A stretch of DNA of 64,000 nt, taken from an uncultured Bacteroidota bacterium (GTDB lineage: Bacteria > Bacteroidota > Bacteroidia > Chitinophagales > Chitinophagaceae). A model generated the notes under the pieces. It had not been told where the DNA came from. It worked only from the letters and a program-made list of their open reading frames with translations, and made no database searches. Shown here in pieces: positions 42,016-50,410 of the stretch (position 1 is its first letter; every line of letters starts with the position of its first letter). The position numbers and the translations under genes were made by a program. Location of the stretch: NCBI GenBank assembly GCA_903865435.1, contig CAIPJS010000092.1:21013-85012 (forward strand). Direction: 5' to 3'.

Positions 42016-43773
42016 TTATGGATGATTCACCACAAAGATAGGCATTCGTGCTTGAGGTTGACCCATCATTTGCTGAATGCTTTTTACTTGTTGTAAGGTT
42101 TGCCATTGGGTAACCCCAATTTCTTCTTGAATGGCTTTTACTTTTATAGTGTTCTCATACCCATTAATGAATTCTTCAATAAAAGATTTACTTTCTGGAA
42201 AGGATTTAATACTGAACCCCTTTAAATGCGCCATGCTAGATGCTGCTGCAATGGCATCATTCAATGAGCCAATTTTGTCTACCAAACCTACTGTTACTGC
42301 ATCAGCACCAATCCAAACACGACCTTGAGCAATAGAGTCAATATAAGTTACCGATTTTTTTCGCCCAATGGCAACTCTAGATTTAAAAGCATTGTATACA
42401 CTGTCCACATTAGCCTGCATGAATCTTTGTTCAGTTGCATTTAAAGTCCGGGTTGCAGAAGGCATATCGGCATATTGTGCAGTCTTGACTCTGTCAAATG
42501 TAATACCCAATTTATTTTTCATAAAGAGCTCTACATTCGGGATTACTGAGAAAACACCAATAGATCCTGTAATGGTATTGGCATCAGCATAAATAACATC
42601 TGCTCCACATGATATATAATAACCTCCGGATGCAGCATAATTACCCATACTGACAATCACCGGCTTCTCTTTTTTTAACAAATCAATTTCTCTCCAAATA
42701 ATATCACTTGCCAAAGAACTTCCTCCAGGAGAATTGACTCTTAAAACAACTGCACTTATGGTAGCATCGTTTCTTAATTTCTGTAATAAAGCACGATAGT
42801 CATCACTTGCAATGGCATTTTTTTGATCCCTACCCATTTCAATGTCTCCATCAGCATACACAACTGCAATCTTGCCAGCTCCTGAACCTCTTATGGCCAC
42901 TGAAGCTGCATAATCTGTCATATTTACAAAAGATATATTTTGATCTTTTTGAACATGCAATTTTTTTGCGATCAATTTCTTAACCTGATCATCATACATT
43001 AAACCATCTACTAAATTGTATGTTAGTGCATCATTGGCATTTTGAATCTTCCCCTCATTGGCTATAGATTTTAATGTAGCTACTTCTATTTTTCTTTTAT
43101 CCGCTGTGCCTTCTAAAAAGCTATTGTACAAAGCATTTAACCAAATGCCCGTTTGCAATTTATTGGCATCCGACATTTGCGCATATCTAAAAGGTTCCGT
43201 CGCACTTTTAAATTTTCCGGCATAAAATACTTCTGGCTTGATTTCCAATTTATCCAACAGACCTTTTAAAAACATAGTCTCATAGCTAAAACCATTAAAC
43301 TCTAAGCCACCTTGTGGATGCGTATAAATTTGATCGGCCACATTCCCAATCCAATACCCTTTTTGTGTAATGGTTTCACCATAGGCAATGATAAATTTAT
43401 TGGAAGTTCTAAAATCGACCAATGCCTTTCTAATTTCCTCAGTACTAGCATACCCATTTGGGTTTTGTTCACATTTAATGTAGATGCCTTTTATAGTAGA
43501 ATCTTTTTTTGCATTTTTAATCAAGCCAATCAATTCTGATAAGCTGGGAACTTTCCCTTTCTTTTTATTGATAATTTCTGATAATGGATCTGATTTTGTT
43601 TGTTCTAAAAAGTTTTCTGAAACGTCCAGTACTAAAACCGAATTGGGATCGATGGTCTTTTGTTCTTCTTTTGAAAAACTTCCGGCGATACCTAAAATAA
43701 TTAAAAAGCCTAAAACACTAAAAATGAACAATGCCAATAAAGAGGCAAAAAAGGTTTTGAAAAAAATTTTCAT
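42016..43773 (-). CDS. sppA: Signal peptide peptidase SppA, 67-kDa type
   Basis: A membrane protease that clears cleaved signal peptides. Counting from a TTG at 43806 the frame has 596 residues; the ATG at 43773 gives 585 and begins directly at the membrane anchor (MKIFFKTFFASLLALFIFS), so it is preferred. Catalytic residues, numbered from the TTG, are Lys200 in AGKFKSATEPF and Ser393 in MGNYAASGGYYISC. The two tandem S49 domains are both present, as in E. coli SppA. A one-mismatch -7 box (CTATTTTG) lies 30 bases upstream. The permease gene follows within 5-30 bases. Confidence 0.92.
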   Translation of the reverse strand: MKIFFKTFFASLLALFIFSVLGFLIILGIAGSFSKEEQKTIDPNSVLVLDVSENFLEQTKSDPLSEIINKKKGKVPSLSELIGLIKNAKKDSTIKGIYIKCEQNPNGYASTEEIRKALVDFRTSNKFIIAYGETITQKGYWIGNVADQIYTHPQGGLEFNGFSYETMFLKGLLDKLEIKPEVFYAGKFKSATEPFRYAQMSDANKLQTGIWLNALYNSFLEGTADKRKIEVATLKSIANEGKIQNANDALTYNLVDGLMYDDQVKKLIAKKLHVQKDQNISFVNMTDYAASVAIRGSGAGKIAVVYADGDIEMGRDQKNAIASDDYRALLQKLRNDATISAVVLRVNSPGGSSLASDIIWREIDLLKKEKPVIVSMGNYAASGGYYISCGADVIYADANTITGSIGVFSVIPNVELFMKNKLGITFDRVKTAQYADMPSATRTLNATEQRFMQANVDSVYNAFKSRVAIGRKKSVTYIDSIAQGRVWIGADAVTVGLVDKIGSLNDAIAAASSMAHLKGFSIKSFPESKSFIEEFINGYENTIKVKAIQEEIGVTQWQTLQQVKSIQQMMGQPQARMPIFVVNHP

Positions 43774-43875
43774 GTAAGATGGTAATTGATTTTTTAGTTT
43801 TCCCAAAATAGAGGCTTCTAAAATAGGGTTACGCTGTAAAATTATGGATATTTGGGCTACTTTCAGTATCCTTCT

Positions 43876-44364
43876 ATGAACAAAGCATACCTCTTGATAG
43901 GCGGCAATATGGGCGACCGATTGGCAAACTTAAATGAGGCCATCAATAGCATTCGTATGCAGGTAGGAACCATTGAAAAAACTTCTGCCATCTATGAAAC
44001 TGCAGCCTGGGGATTTACTGAACAACCCGCATTTTTAAATCAAGCATTGTTTGTCAATACCCTGCTAAGTGCCAATGAACTATTGCAAACACTTTTAACC
44101 ATTGAAAATAAATTAGGTCGTAAAAGAGCCATCCACATGGGCCCAAGGACTATTGATATGGATGTTATTTATTTTAACAACGAAGTATTGGTCTCCGAAA
44201 ATTTAATCATTCCACACCCAAGTATGTACAAAAGAAATTTTGTACTCATCCCATTGGTAGAAATTGCCCCTGATTTTATTCACCCAGTTTTTCATAAAAG
44301 CAATACAATGTTATTAGCAGAATGCACTGACGATTGCCTTGTGCAAAAAAAAATTAATTTTTAA
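43876..44364 (+). CDS. folK: 2-amino-4-hydroxy-6-hydroxymethyldihydropteridine pyrophosphokinase
   Basis: A 162-residue HPPK of folate synthesis, transferring pyrophosphate from ATP to the pterin. Motifs: AYLLIGGNMGDRLANL, YETAAWGFTEQPAFLNQAL, LGRKRAIHMGPRTIDMDVIYF (ATP and Mg2+ site) and IIPHPSMYKRNFVLIPL. The start is ATG at 43876; an in-frame TTG eight codons earlier would add unmatched residues. A deoxynucleoside kinase gene follows after 30 bases, a pairing I believe recurs in Bacteroidota. Confidence 0.95.
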   Translation: MNKAYLLIGGNMGDRLANLNEAINSIRMQVGTIEKTSAIYETAAWGFTEQPAFLNQALFVNTLLSANELLQTLLTIENKLGRKRAIHMGPRTIDMDVIYFNNEVLVSENLIIPHPSMYKRNFVLIPLVEIAPDFIHPVFHKSNTMLLAECTDDCLVQKKINF

Positions 44365-44394
44365 ACTACCTCCTGCCTATATTTGGAACGAAGT

Positions 44395-45039
44395 ATGAAT
44401 AAGAATATGAAGCATCATTATATAGCAATTGAGGGGAATATTGGAGCGGGTAAGACAACCTTATCACAACTTTTATCAAAGCATTATAATGCCAAATTGG
44501 TATTAGAAGAGTTCGCCGAAAACCCTTTTTTAACTAAATTTTACGAGAACCCAAAACAATACGCTTTTCCTTTAGAATTATTTTTTCTAGCAGAACGTTT
44601 TAAACAACAACAAGAGCTTATAAAAAACAATGATTTGTTTCAGGAGATTACTGTTTCAGATTATTTATTTACCAAATGTTTGTTGTTTGCAAAAGTGAAT
44701 TTGCCCGAAGAAGAATTTAGATTGTATCAGAAAATGTTTGATGTTTTTTATCAACAACTCACTCCCCCCGATATATTAATTTATTTACATGCCCCTGTAA
44801 ATAAACTGCAAAGCAATATCAAAAAAAGAAATAGAAAATTTGAACAAGCCATCCCAGACGAATATTTGTTTAAAATTCAAGAGACGTATACCAGTTATAT
44901 CAAGCAACACCATATCAAGACAATTTTTATTGATGCTGTGAATGCCGATTTCTTATACAATGAAGCTCATTTTAAAGTAGTTACAGATGCTTTAGAAAAA
45001 AAACTTGAAGATGGGCAACATTATTACAGTTTGCCTTAA
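44395..45039 (+). CDS. Deoxynucleoside kinase
   Basis: A 214-residue deoxynucleoside monophosphate-forming kinase (dCK/dGK/dNK family) of nucleoside salvage. The P-loop is IEGNIGAGKTTLSQLL, LEEFAENPFLTKFYENP follows, and QEITVSDYLFTKCLLFAKVNL holds the DYxFxK-type substrate residues. YLHAPVNKLQSNIKKRNRKFEQ is the LID region. Which base is preferred is not evident. Start: ATG at 44395 or 44407 (MKHHYIAIEG); a TTG at 44383 is less likely. The MFS gene begins 10 bases after the stop, so folK, this gene and the transporter may form one operon. Confidence 0.88.
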   Translation: MNKNMKHHYIAIEGNIGAGKTTLSQLLSKHYNAKLVLEEFAENPFLTKFYENPKQYAFPLELFFLAERFKQQQELIKNNDLFQEITVSDYLFTKCLLFAKVNLPEEEFRLYQKMFDVFYQQLTPPDILIYLHAPVNKLQSNIKKRNRKFEQAIPDEYLFKIQETYTSYIKQHHIKTIFIDAVNADFLYNEAHFKVVTDALEKKLEDGQHYYSLP

Positions 45040-45048
45040 CTTTATTTA

Positions 45049-46326
45049 ATGGAGCGCAACGTCACCACAATAAAGCCAGACCCTTTTGCATCACTGAGAA
45101 TTAAAGAATTTAGCCACTTAATGCTGGGGCGATTTTTATTTATCATGGGGCTCAGAATGATGGGTACTTTGGTAGGCTGGTGGATTTACGAATTAACCAA
45201 TGCCCCCTTTGCCATTGGATTAATTGGACTGGCCGAAGTAATTCCGGCAGTATCCCTTGCATTGTATGCCGGCCATGTCATCGACATCAGCGAAAAAAGA
45301 AAATTGATTTTAAGAGGCGTGAGCTTGTATTGGATTTGTACTATTATCTTATTGTGCTTGTCAATATATAATGATAAAGCAGACGTCTCTAGTAATTTTG
45401 CAGCACATAAATCACTCTTACTGGCAATTTGTATTTATTTTATTGTGTTTTGCACTGGTATCATCAGATCCTTTACTGGGCCGAGTTTTGGGACCATTGT
45501 GGGCAATATCATGCCAAAAGATTTATTACAAAATGCAACTACTTGGAGTCAGGGTATTTGGTTAACAGCATCCATACTTGGACATGCCATTGTTGGATTT
45601 ATTATTGCAGGATTTGGACATACCGGCGCTTTGATTACGGTGGTGGCATTGGTTACCCTGGGCTATATTTTTATTTCAAAAATAAAACCCAAACCACCCC
45701 ATGTCGATTTAATTGTGAATCAAAAAACAATGGAGAGTGTAAAAGAAGGTTTACGATTTGTATTTACAACTAAAGAATTATTGGGCGCCCTTTCCTTAGA
45801 TTTATTTGCTGTACTTTTTGGTGGCGCAGTAGCCATGATTCCTGTATATGCTGTGGACATTTTAAAAGTAGGCCCAATTGGGTTTGGTTGGTTGAATGCT
45901 GCTTCGGACATAGGCGCCATCTTAATTATATTTGCGATTACTTTATTTCCAGTCCATAAAACACAAGGCAAAAAATTATTACTAACTGTGGGTGGATTTG
46001 GATTGTGCATCATTGTATTTGCCTTGTCCAAATTATTCTGGCTGTCGTTCGCTGCCTTATTGATTAGTGGTATTTTAGACGGATTTAGCATGATTGTAAG
46101 AGGTACCATTGTGCAACTCAAAACCCCCGATCATATGCGCGGCAGGGTCATGAGCGTTAATTCCATGTTCATTAACAGTAGTAATGAATTTGGTCAATTC
46201 GAAAGTGGCGTGGCTGCAAAATTATTGGGTGTGATTCCTTCGGTAGTTTTTGGCGGCGCTATGACCATTATTGTGGTTTGCACTACTTGGTTCAAAGCTC
46301 CTTCTTTAAGGAAAATGGAATACTAA
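45049..46326 (+). CDS. MFS transporter, EntS-like (MFS_3) family
   Basis: A 425-residue inner-membrane transporter with about 12 helices. Features of the MFS_3/EntS group are GRFLFIMGLRMMGTLVGWWIYELTNAPFAIGLIGLAEVIPA in the first helices (interrupted here only for reading), YAGHVIDISEKRKLILRG as motif A, FTGPSFGTIVGNIMP, and RGTIVQLKTPDHMRGRVMSV in the second half. Substrate unknown; relatives export siderophores or drugs, but nothing here indicates a siderophore locus. It follows the deoxynucleoside kinase gene after ten bases. Confidence 0.8.
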   Translation: MERNVTTIKPDPFASLRIKEFSHLMLGRFLFIMGLRMMGTLVGWWIYELTNAPFAIGLIGLAEVIPAVSLALYAGHVIDISEKRKLILRGVSLYWICTIILLCLSIYNDKADVSSNFAAHKSLLLAICIYFIVFCTGIIRSFTGPSFGTIVGNIMPKDLLQNATTWSQGIWLTASILGHAIVGFIIAGFGHTGALITVVALVTLGYIFISKIKPKPPHVDLIVNQKTMESVKEGLRFVFTTKELLGALSLDLFAVLFGGAVAMIPVYAVDILKVGPIGFGWLNAASDIGAILIIFAITLFPVHKTQGKKLLLTVGGFGLCIIVFALSKLFWLSFAALLISGILDGFSMIVRGTIVQLKTPDHMRGRVMSVNSMFINSSNEFGQFESGVAAKLLGVIPSVVFGGAMTIIVVCTTWFKAPSLRKMEY

Positions 46327-46341
46327 ATTTTTATTGAACTA

Positions 46342-46824
46342 CTAAGGAGCCGCTAACAATCCATTCATAACATCATGCACGATTGGACAGAACTCAACAT
46401 TTTTCATTGTAATGGGAATGCGCTTAAAAAAAACATCTTCATCGGTATAAGGAAATCTTTGGCAATCGCTAGGACGATGTTCGTAAATACTGCAAGCATT
46501 GTCCCCGCCTAAAAAAGGACAGGGTTTAGTATTGGCTACATAATCACCTTCCTGATCCATGGATAAATAAGTGTCTATAAAAGCAGTTTCTTTGATTCTT
46601 AAGTACTTGCTAATTCTTTTAATATCGGGCATTTTAAATCTGGGAGAATAATTTTTGCAGCAACGGGCACATTCCAAACAGTTGATTTTTTCAAAAGCCG
46701 CTTCATGCAAAGCTGGCAATTGCTTTAATATCTTTCGCTTGTCTACTCTTTTTAAAAAATTTTGAAACTTTTTAAGCGTCTCCGGAGCGGGTAATTCGTA
46801 TAATTGTTCAATAGATAAGGCCAT
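46342..46824 (-). CDS. YkgJ-family cysteine cluster protein
   Basis: A 160-residue cytoplasmic protein of the YkgJ / zinc- or iron-chelating (CxxCxxCC) family. The cluster is CLECARCCKNY near residue 50-60 with TKPCPFLGGDNACSIYEHRPSDCQRFPY near 100-125. These cysteines probably hold a metal or an Fe-S cluster; function of the family is not settled. It is a single gene with an exact -7 box ten bases before its ATG, convergent with the MFS gene. Confidence 0.85.
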   Translation of the reverse strand: MALSIEQLYELPAPETLKKFQNFLKRVDKRKILKQLPALHEAAFEKINCLECARCCKNYSPRFKMPDIKRISKYLRIKETAFIDTYLSMDQEGDYVANTKPCPFLGGDNACSIYEHRPSDCQRFPYTDEDVFFKRIPITMKNVEFCPIVHDVMNGLLAAP

Positions 46825-46834
46825 AATAGTAGCT

Positions 46835-46842
46835 CAAATATA
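46835..46842 (-). promoter_or_regulatory. -7 promoter box of the YkgJ-family gene
   Basis: TATATTTG on the minus strand, exact TAnnTTTG, 10 bases before the ATG at 46824; the predicted leader is only ~6 bases. Confidence 0.5.
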
Positions 46843-46913
46843 AACTATTTAGCCCTCATCCACAAGCTTTCCCCATAACCCCAATTGACTTCCAAATAGG
46901 GGTAGTTTTTTTG

Positions 46914-46921
46914 TATCTTTG
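46914..46921 (+). promoter_or_regulatory. -7 promoter box of gcvP
   Basis: TATCTTTG, an exact TAnnTTTG match, ends 25 bases before the ATG at 46947. The leader would be about 20 bases; no -33 element is evident at the expected distance. Confidence 0.55.
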
Positions 46922-46946
46922 TATCCATTTTTAAACTACCCTATTT

Positions 46947-49802
46947 ATGTTGCAATTGAATACAAACGGAGCAGAATTTATCAAAAGACATATTGGCCCC
47001 AACGCCCAAGACACGCAAAAAATGTTAGACACCATTAGTGTAAAATCAATAGATGAACTCATTGAAAAAACAGTACCCAATATTATTCGTTCTAAGAAAG
47101 CCATGCAAATTCCAGAGGGCTTATCGGAATTTGAAATGTTACAATCTTTAAAATCAATTGCAGATAAAAATATAGTAGCTACCAATTTTATTGGTCAAGG
47201 TTATTATGGAACCAAAACACCCAGTGTTATTCTTAGAAATATTTTTGAAAACCCAGGCTGGTATACTCAATACACGCCTTATCAAGCAGAAATTGCACAA
47301 GGCAGATTAGAAAGTTTATTGAATTTTCAAACCATGGTTTGTGATTTAACGGGATTGCCCATTGCCAATGCCTCTTTATTAGATGAAGCTACTGCAGCAG
47401 CCGAAGCTATGGCGATGATTTTTAATCATGTCAACAAAGGCGATACCATTTCGCAACCAAAATTTTTTGTAGACAGCGCCATTTTCCCGCAGACAAAAGA
47501 TGTATTGGCAACACGTGCTAATCCTATCAACATTCAAGTGGTAGAAGCCGATTACACATCCACCCAAATTGATGCTCAATTTTTTGGCGCCATTTTACAA
47601 TACCCAAACAATACAGGAAGTATTGAGGATTATACAAAGTTTATTGATCAAGTACATGGTGCAGGCGGTTTGGTGATTTTAGTAGCTGATATTTTAGCGT
47701 TAAGTTTATTAAAAAGCCCAGGCGAATTGAATGCTGATGTTGCAGTAGGCAACACACAACGCTTTGGTGTGCCCATGGGTTTTGGCGGACCACATGCAGC
47801 TTATTTTGCCACTAAAGATGAGTTCAAAAGAGGTATGCCCGGAAGATTGATTGGTGTGAGTGTAGATGCTCAAGGCAATCGTGCTTTAAGAATGGCTTTA
47901 CAAACCAGAGAGCAGCACATTAAAAGAGAAAAAGCAACTTCCAATATTTGTACTGCACAAGCTTTACTTGCAAATATGGCAGTCATGTACGCAGTATACC
48001 ATGGTCCAGTGGGCATTAAAAAAATTGCAATGACCATTCATGGTTTAGCACAAAGCTTAGATGCACAATTAAAAAGTTTAGGTATTGCGCAATTGAATCA
48101 ACATTATTTTGATACACTTCATATTAGTGGCGTGGATGCTACTGCAGTAAGTAAAATTGCCTTATCCGAAAATATCAATTTTAGATACTTCAATGATGGA
48201 ACCATTAGCATTACGCTTGACGAAATTACTTCTTCAAAAGACATTGCTGCCATCGTAGGCATATTTGAAAAAGTAACTGGTAAAAAAGCCAGTGGAAAAG
48301 CCAGTGAACAAACCGCCATTCCAAAAGACTTACAAAGAACATCTACTTATTTACAACATCCAGTATTTAACGTGCATCATAGTGAAACACAAATGATGCG
48401 TTACATCAAACAATTAGAAAATAAAGATTTGTCTTTAAATACAAGCATGATTAGTCTAGGCAGTTGCACCATGAAATTAAATGCTGCTACAGAAATGATT
48501 CCTGTTAGTTGGCCAGCATTTGGTGGTTTACATCCATTTGCACCAATTAGTCAAACAAAGGGGTATCAAGAAATTGCAAAAGAATTAAGTATTTACTTAT
48601 GTGAGACTACAGGCTTTACTGCTTGTAGCTTACAACCCAATAGTGGGGCCCAAGGTGAGTACGCAGGCTTGTTAACCATTCGCGCTTACCATCAACACCA
48701 TCAACAAGCTCATAGAAATATTGTATTAATTCCAATTAGTGCGCATGGCACCAATCCTGCTAGTGCTGTAATGGCTGGATTCAAAGTAATTGTAGTGGCT
48801 TGTGATGCAGCGGGAAATATTGACATGAAAGATTTACTAGAAAAAGCCACCTTACATAAAGATAATTTAGGTGGATTGATGATCACTTATCCTTCTACCC
48901 ATGGCGTATTTGAAGAAACCATTATGGATATCTGTGCCACCATACATGAATATGGCGGATTGGTATACATGGATGGCGCCAATATGAATGCTCAAGTTGG
49001 TTTAACAAGTCCTGGAGCCATTGGTGCAGATGTTTGTCATTTGAATTTACACAAAACATTTGCCATTCCACATGGTGGTGGCGGCCCAGGCATGGGACCA
49101 ATTTGCGTGAACGATAAATTGGCTCCTTTTTTACCAGGACATGTTCATGAAAATAATAAAATAGGGGCAGTAAGTGCCGCTCCTATTGGCTCAGCAAGCA
49201 TTTTATTAATAAGTTATGCTTACATCAAAATGTTGGGTGCCACTGGATTGCAATTGTCTACGGCTTATGCCATCTTGAATGCGAATTATATGAAAGCAAG
49301 ATTGGAAAAAAATTATACGGTATTGTATGCTGGCAAAAATGGTACTTGTGCACATGAATTTATTATAGACCTAAGACCATTTAAAGCAAGTGCTGGTATT
49401 GAAGCAGAAGATGTAGCGAAGCGTTTAATTGATTATGGATTTCATGCGCCTACTGTAAGTTTTCCAGTGGCAGGTACCATTATGATTGAGCCTACTGAAA
49501 GTGAAGACAAGGCAGAATTAGATCGTTTTTGTGATGCTTTAATAGCCATTCATGACGAAATAAAAGCCATTGAAAAAGGCACACTCGATAAATTGGACAA
49601 CACATTAAAGAATGCACCACATACACAAAAAGTAATTTGCGCCAATGATTGGACACATGCTTATACCCGACAAGAAGCTGCATTCCCATTATATTATGTT
49701 CAACAAAATAAATTCTGGCCTACAGTTGCAAGAGTGAACAACACCCATGGAGATCGTAACTTAATTTGCACATGCGAACCAGTTGCTTCTTACGCAGAAT
49801 AA
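46947..49802 (+). CDS. gcvP: Glycine dehydrogenase (aminomethyl-transferring), P-protein
   Basis: A 951-residue single-chain P-protein of the glycine cleavage system. It decarboxylates glycine with pyridoxal phosphate and passes the aminomethyl group to the lipoyl H-protein. Both halves are visible: the N-terminal half with [17 protein letters not shown] and [20 protein letters not shown], and the C-terminal half with [33 protein letters not shown] and the PLP-binding lysine in [20 protein letters not shown]. No gcvT or gcvH is adjacent. Length is normal for the fused form. A bidirectional terminator follows. Confidence 0.97.
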   Translation: MLQLNTNGAEFIKRHIGPNAQDTQKMLDTISVKSIDELIEKTVPNIIRSKKAMQIPEGLSEFEMLQSLKSIADKNIVATNFIGQGYYGTKTPSVILRNIFENPGWYTQYTPYQAEIAQGRLESLLNFQTMVCDLTGLPIANASLLDEATAAAEAMAMIFNHVNKGDTISQPKFFVDSAIFPQTKDVLATRANPINIQVVEADYTSTQIDAQFFGAILQYPNNTGSIEDYTKFIDQVHGAGGLVILVADILALSLLKSPGELNADVAVGNTQRFGVPMGFGGPHAAYFATKDEFKRGMPGRLIGVSVDAQGNRALRMALQTREQHIKREKATSNICTAQALLANMAVMYAVYHGPVGIKKIAMTIHGLAQSLDAQLKSLGIAQLNQHYFDTLHISGVDATAVSKIALSENINFRYFNDGTISITLDEITSSKDIAAIVGIFEKVTGKKASGKASEQTAIPKDLQRTSTYLQHPVFNVHHSETQMMRYIKQLENKDLSLNTSMISLGSCTMKLNAATEMIPVSWPAFGGLHPFAPISQTKGYQEIAKELSIYLCETTGFTACSLQPNSGAQGEYAGLLTIRAYHQHHQQAHRNIVLIPISAHGTNPASAVMAGFKVIVVACDAAGNIDMKDLLEKATLHKDNLGGLMITYPSTHGVFEETIMDICATIHEYGGLVYMDGANMNAQVGLTSPGAIGADVCHLNLHKTFAIPHGGGGPGMGPICVNDKLAPFLPGHVHENNKIGAVSAAPIGSASILLISYAYIKMLGATGLQLSTAYAILNANYMKARLEKNYTVLYAGKNGTCAHEFIIDLRPFKASAGIEAEDVAKRLIDYGFHAPTVSFPVAGTIMIEPTESEDKAELDRFCDALIAIHDEIKAIEKGTLDKLDNTLKNAPHTQKVICANDWTHAYTRQEAAFPLYYVQQNKFWPTVARVNNTHGDRNLICTCEPVASYAE

Positions 49803-49822
49803 ATTGATACTAGAACCAATAC

Positions 49823-49858
49823 AAAAAAGGAGCTACCAATAATGTAGCTCCTTTTTAA
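49823..49858. terminator. Bidirectional terminator between gcvP and the HTH gene
   Basis: AAAAAGGAGCTAC (49824-49836) and GTAGCTCCTTTTT (49844-49856) form a perfect 13-bp stem with a 7-base loop, with A/T runs at both ends. It serves convergent transcripts that stop 20 bases to the left and 11 to the right. Confidence 0.9.
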
Positions 49859-49868
49859 TAAACTATCA

Positions 49869-50309
49869 TTATCCAAAAGCACTAGACTCCTCTTCGAATT
49901 TATCCGGAGTAACACCTAATTTATTGTTGGCAATCACTTCATACAAAGAAATTATTTTATCCTTGTCTTTTATCACTACTTGCAATTTTTCTAAATCCGA
50001 TTCTAAGTTTTTTAATTTCTTGTTTTCTACTTCATACTTATTTAAGTACTCATCCACTTGCATTAAATGACTATTATTAGAATAATCTGTGCCGGGTGTG
50101 ATCATTTGACCTTGACCGGTGAGTACCCATACAATGTTGAGCTCTGGATACTTTTCGTCAATTTTAATTAAGATGTCAGAGCCTACTGAACCTAAATTTC
50201 TTAATTGCTTAGAAAAATACCCGTTGGATAGGCCAATCTTTTTCTCAAAGGAATGCGGAGAAATAGATCTGAATTGCAAATAGACTTGTAGTCTTTCAAT
50301 TGGTTTCAT
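49869..50309 (-). CDS. Small HTH-domain protein with coiled coil, putative regulator
   Basis: A 146-residue protein. Residues 1-70 look like a lambda-repressor-type HTH as found in Bacteroidota repressors: RLQVYLQFRSISPHSFEKKIGLSNGYFSKQ followed by LIKIDEKYPELNIVWVLTGQGQMI, where YPELN...WLLTG is a recurring phrase. Residues about 85-128 (YLNKYEVENKKLKNLESDLEKLQVVIKDKDKII) form a coiled coil likely used for dimerisation. There is no peptidase tail. An inverted repeat lies just upstream. No phage genes are present, so it is likely a chromosomal regulator of unknown target. Confidence 0.68.
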   Translation of the reverse strand: MKPIERLQVYLQFRSISPHSFEKKIGLSNGYFSKQLRNLGSVGSDILIKIDEKYPELNIVWVLTGQGQMITPGTDYSNNSHLMQVDEYLNKYEVENKKLKNLESDLEKLQVVIKDKDKIISLYEVIANNKLGVTPDKFEEESSAFG

Positions 50310-50314
50310 ATATA

Positions 50315-50334
50315 TGTAGTTTAATTCGACTACA
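50315..50334. promoter_or_regulatory. Inverted repeat upstream of the HTH gene, candidate operator
   Basis: TGTAGT-TTAATTCG-ACTACA is a perfect 6-bp inverted repeat with an 8-base centre, 6 bases before the ATG. A related half-site, TTCGACTA, recurs at 50407-50414, at the end of the ABC-F gene region. Autoregulation by the HTH protein is inferred. Confidence 0.4.
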
Positions 50335-50410
50335 ATTTAGAACCAATGAAAATAAAAGTATAAATACCTAGGCCTCATTTTTAGCAGGCGCAGGCCTCAT
50401 TTTTTTTCGA

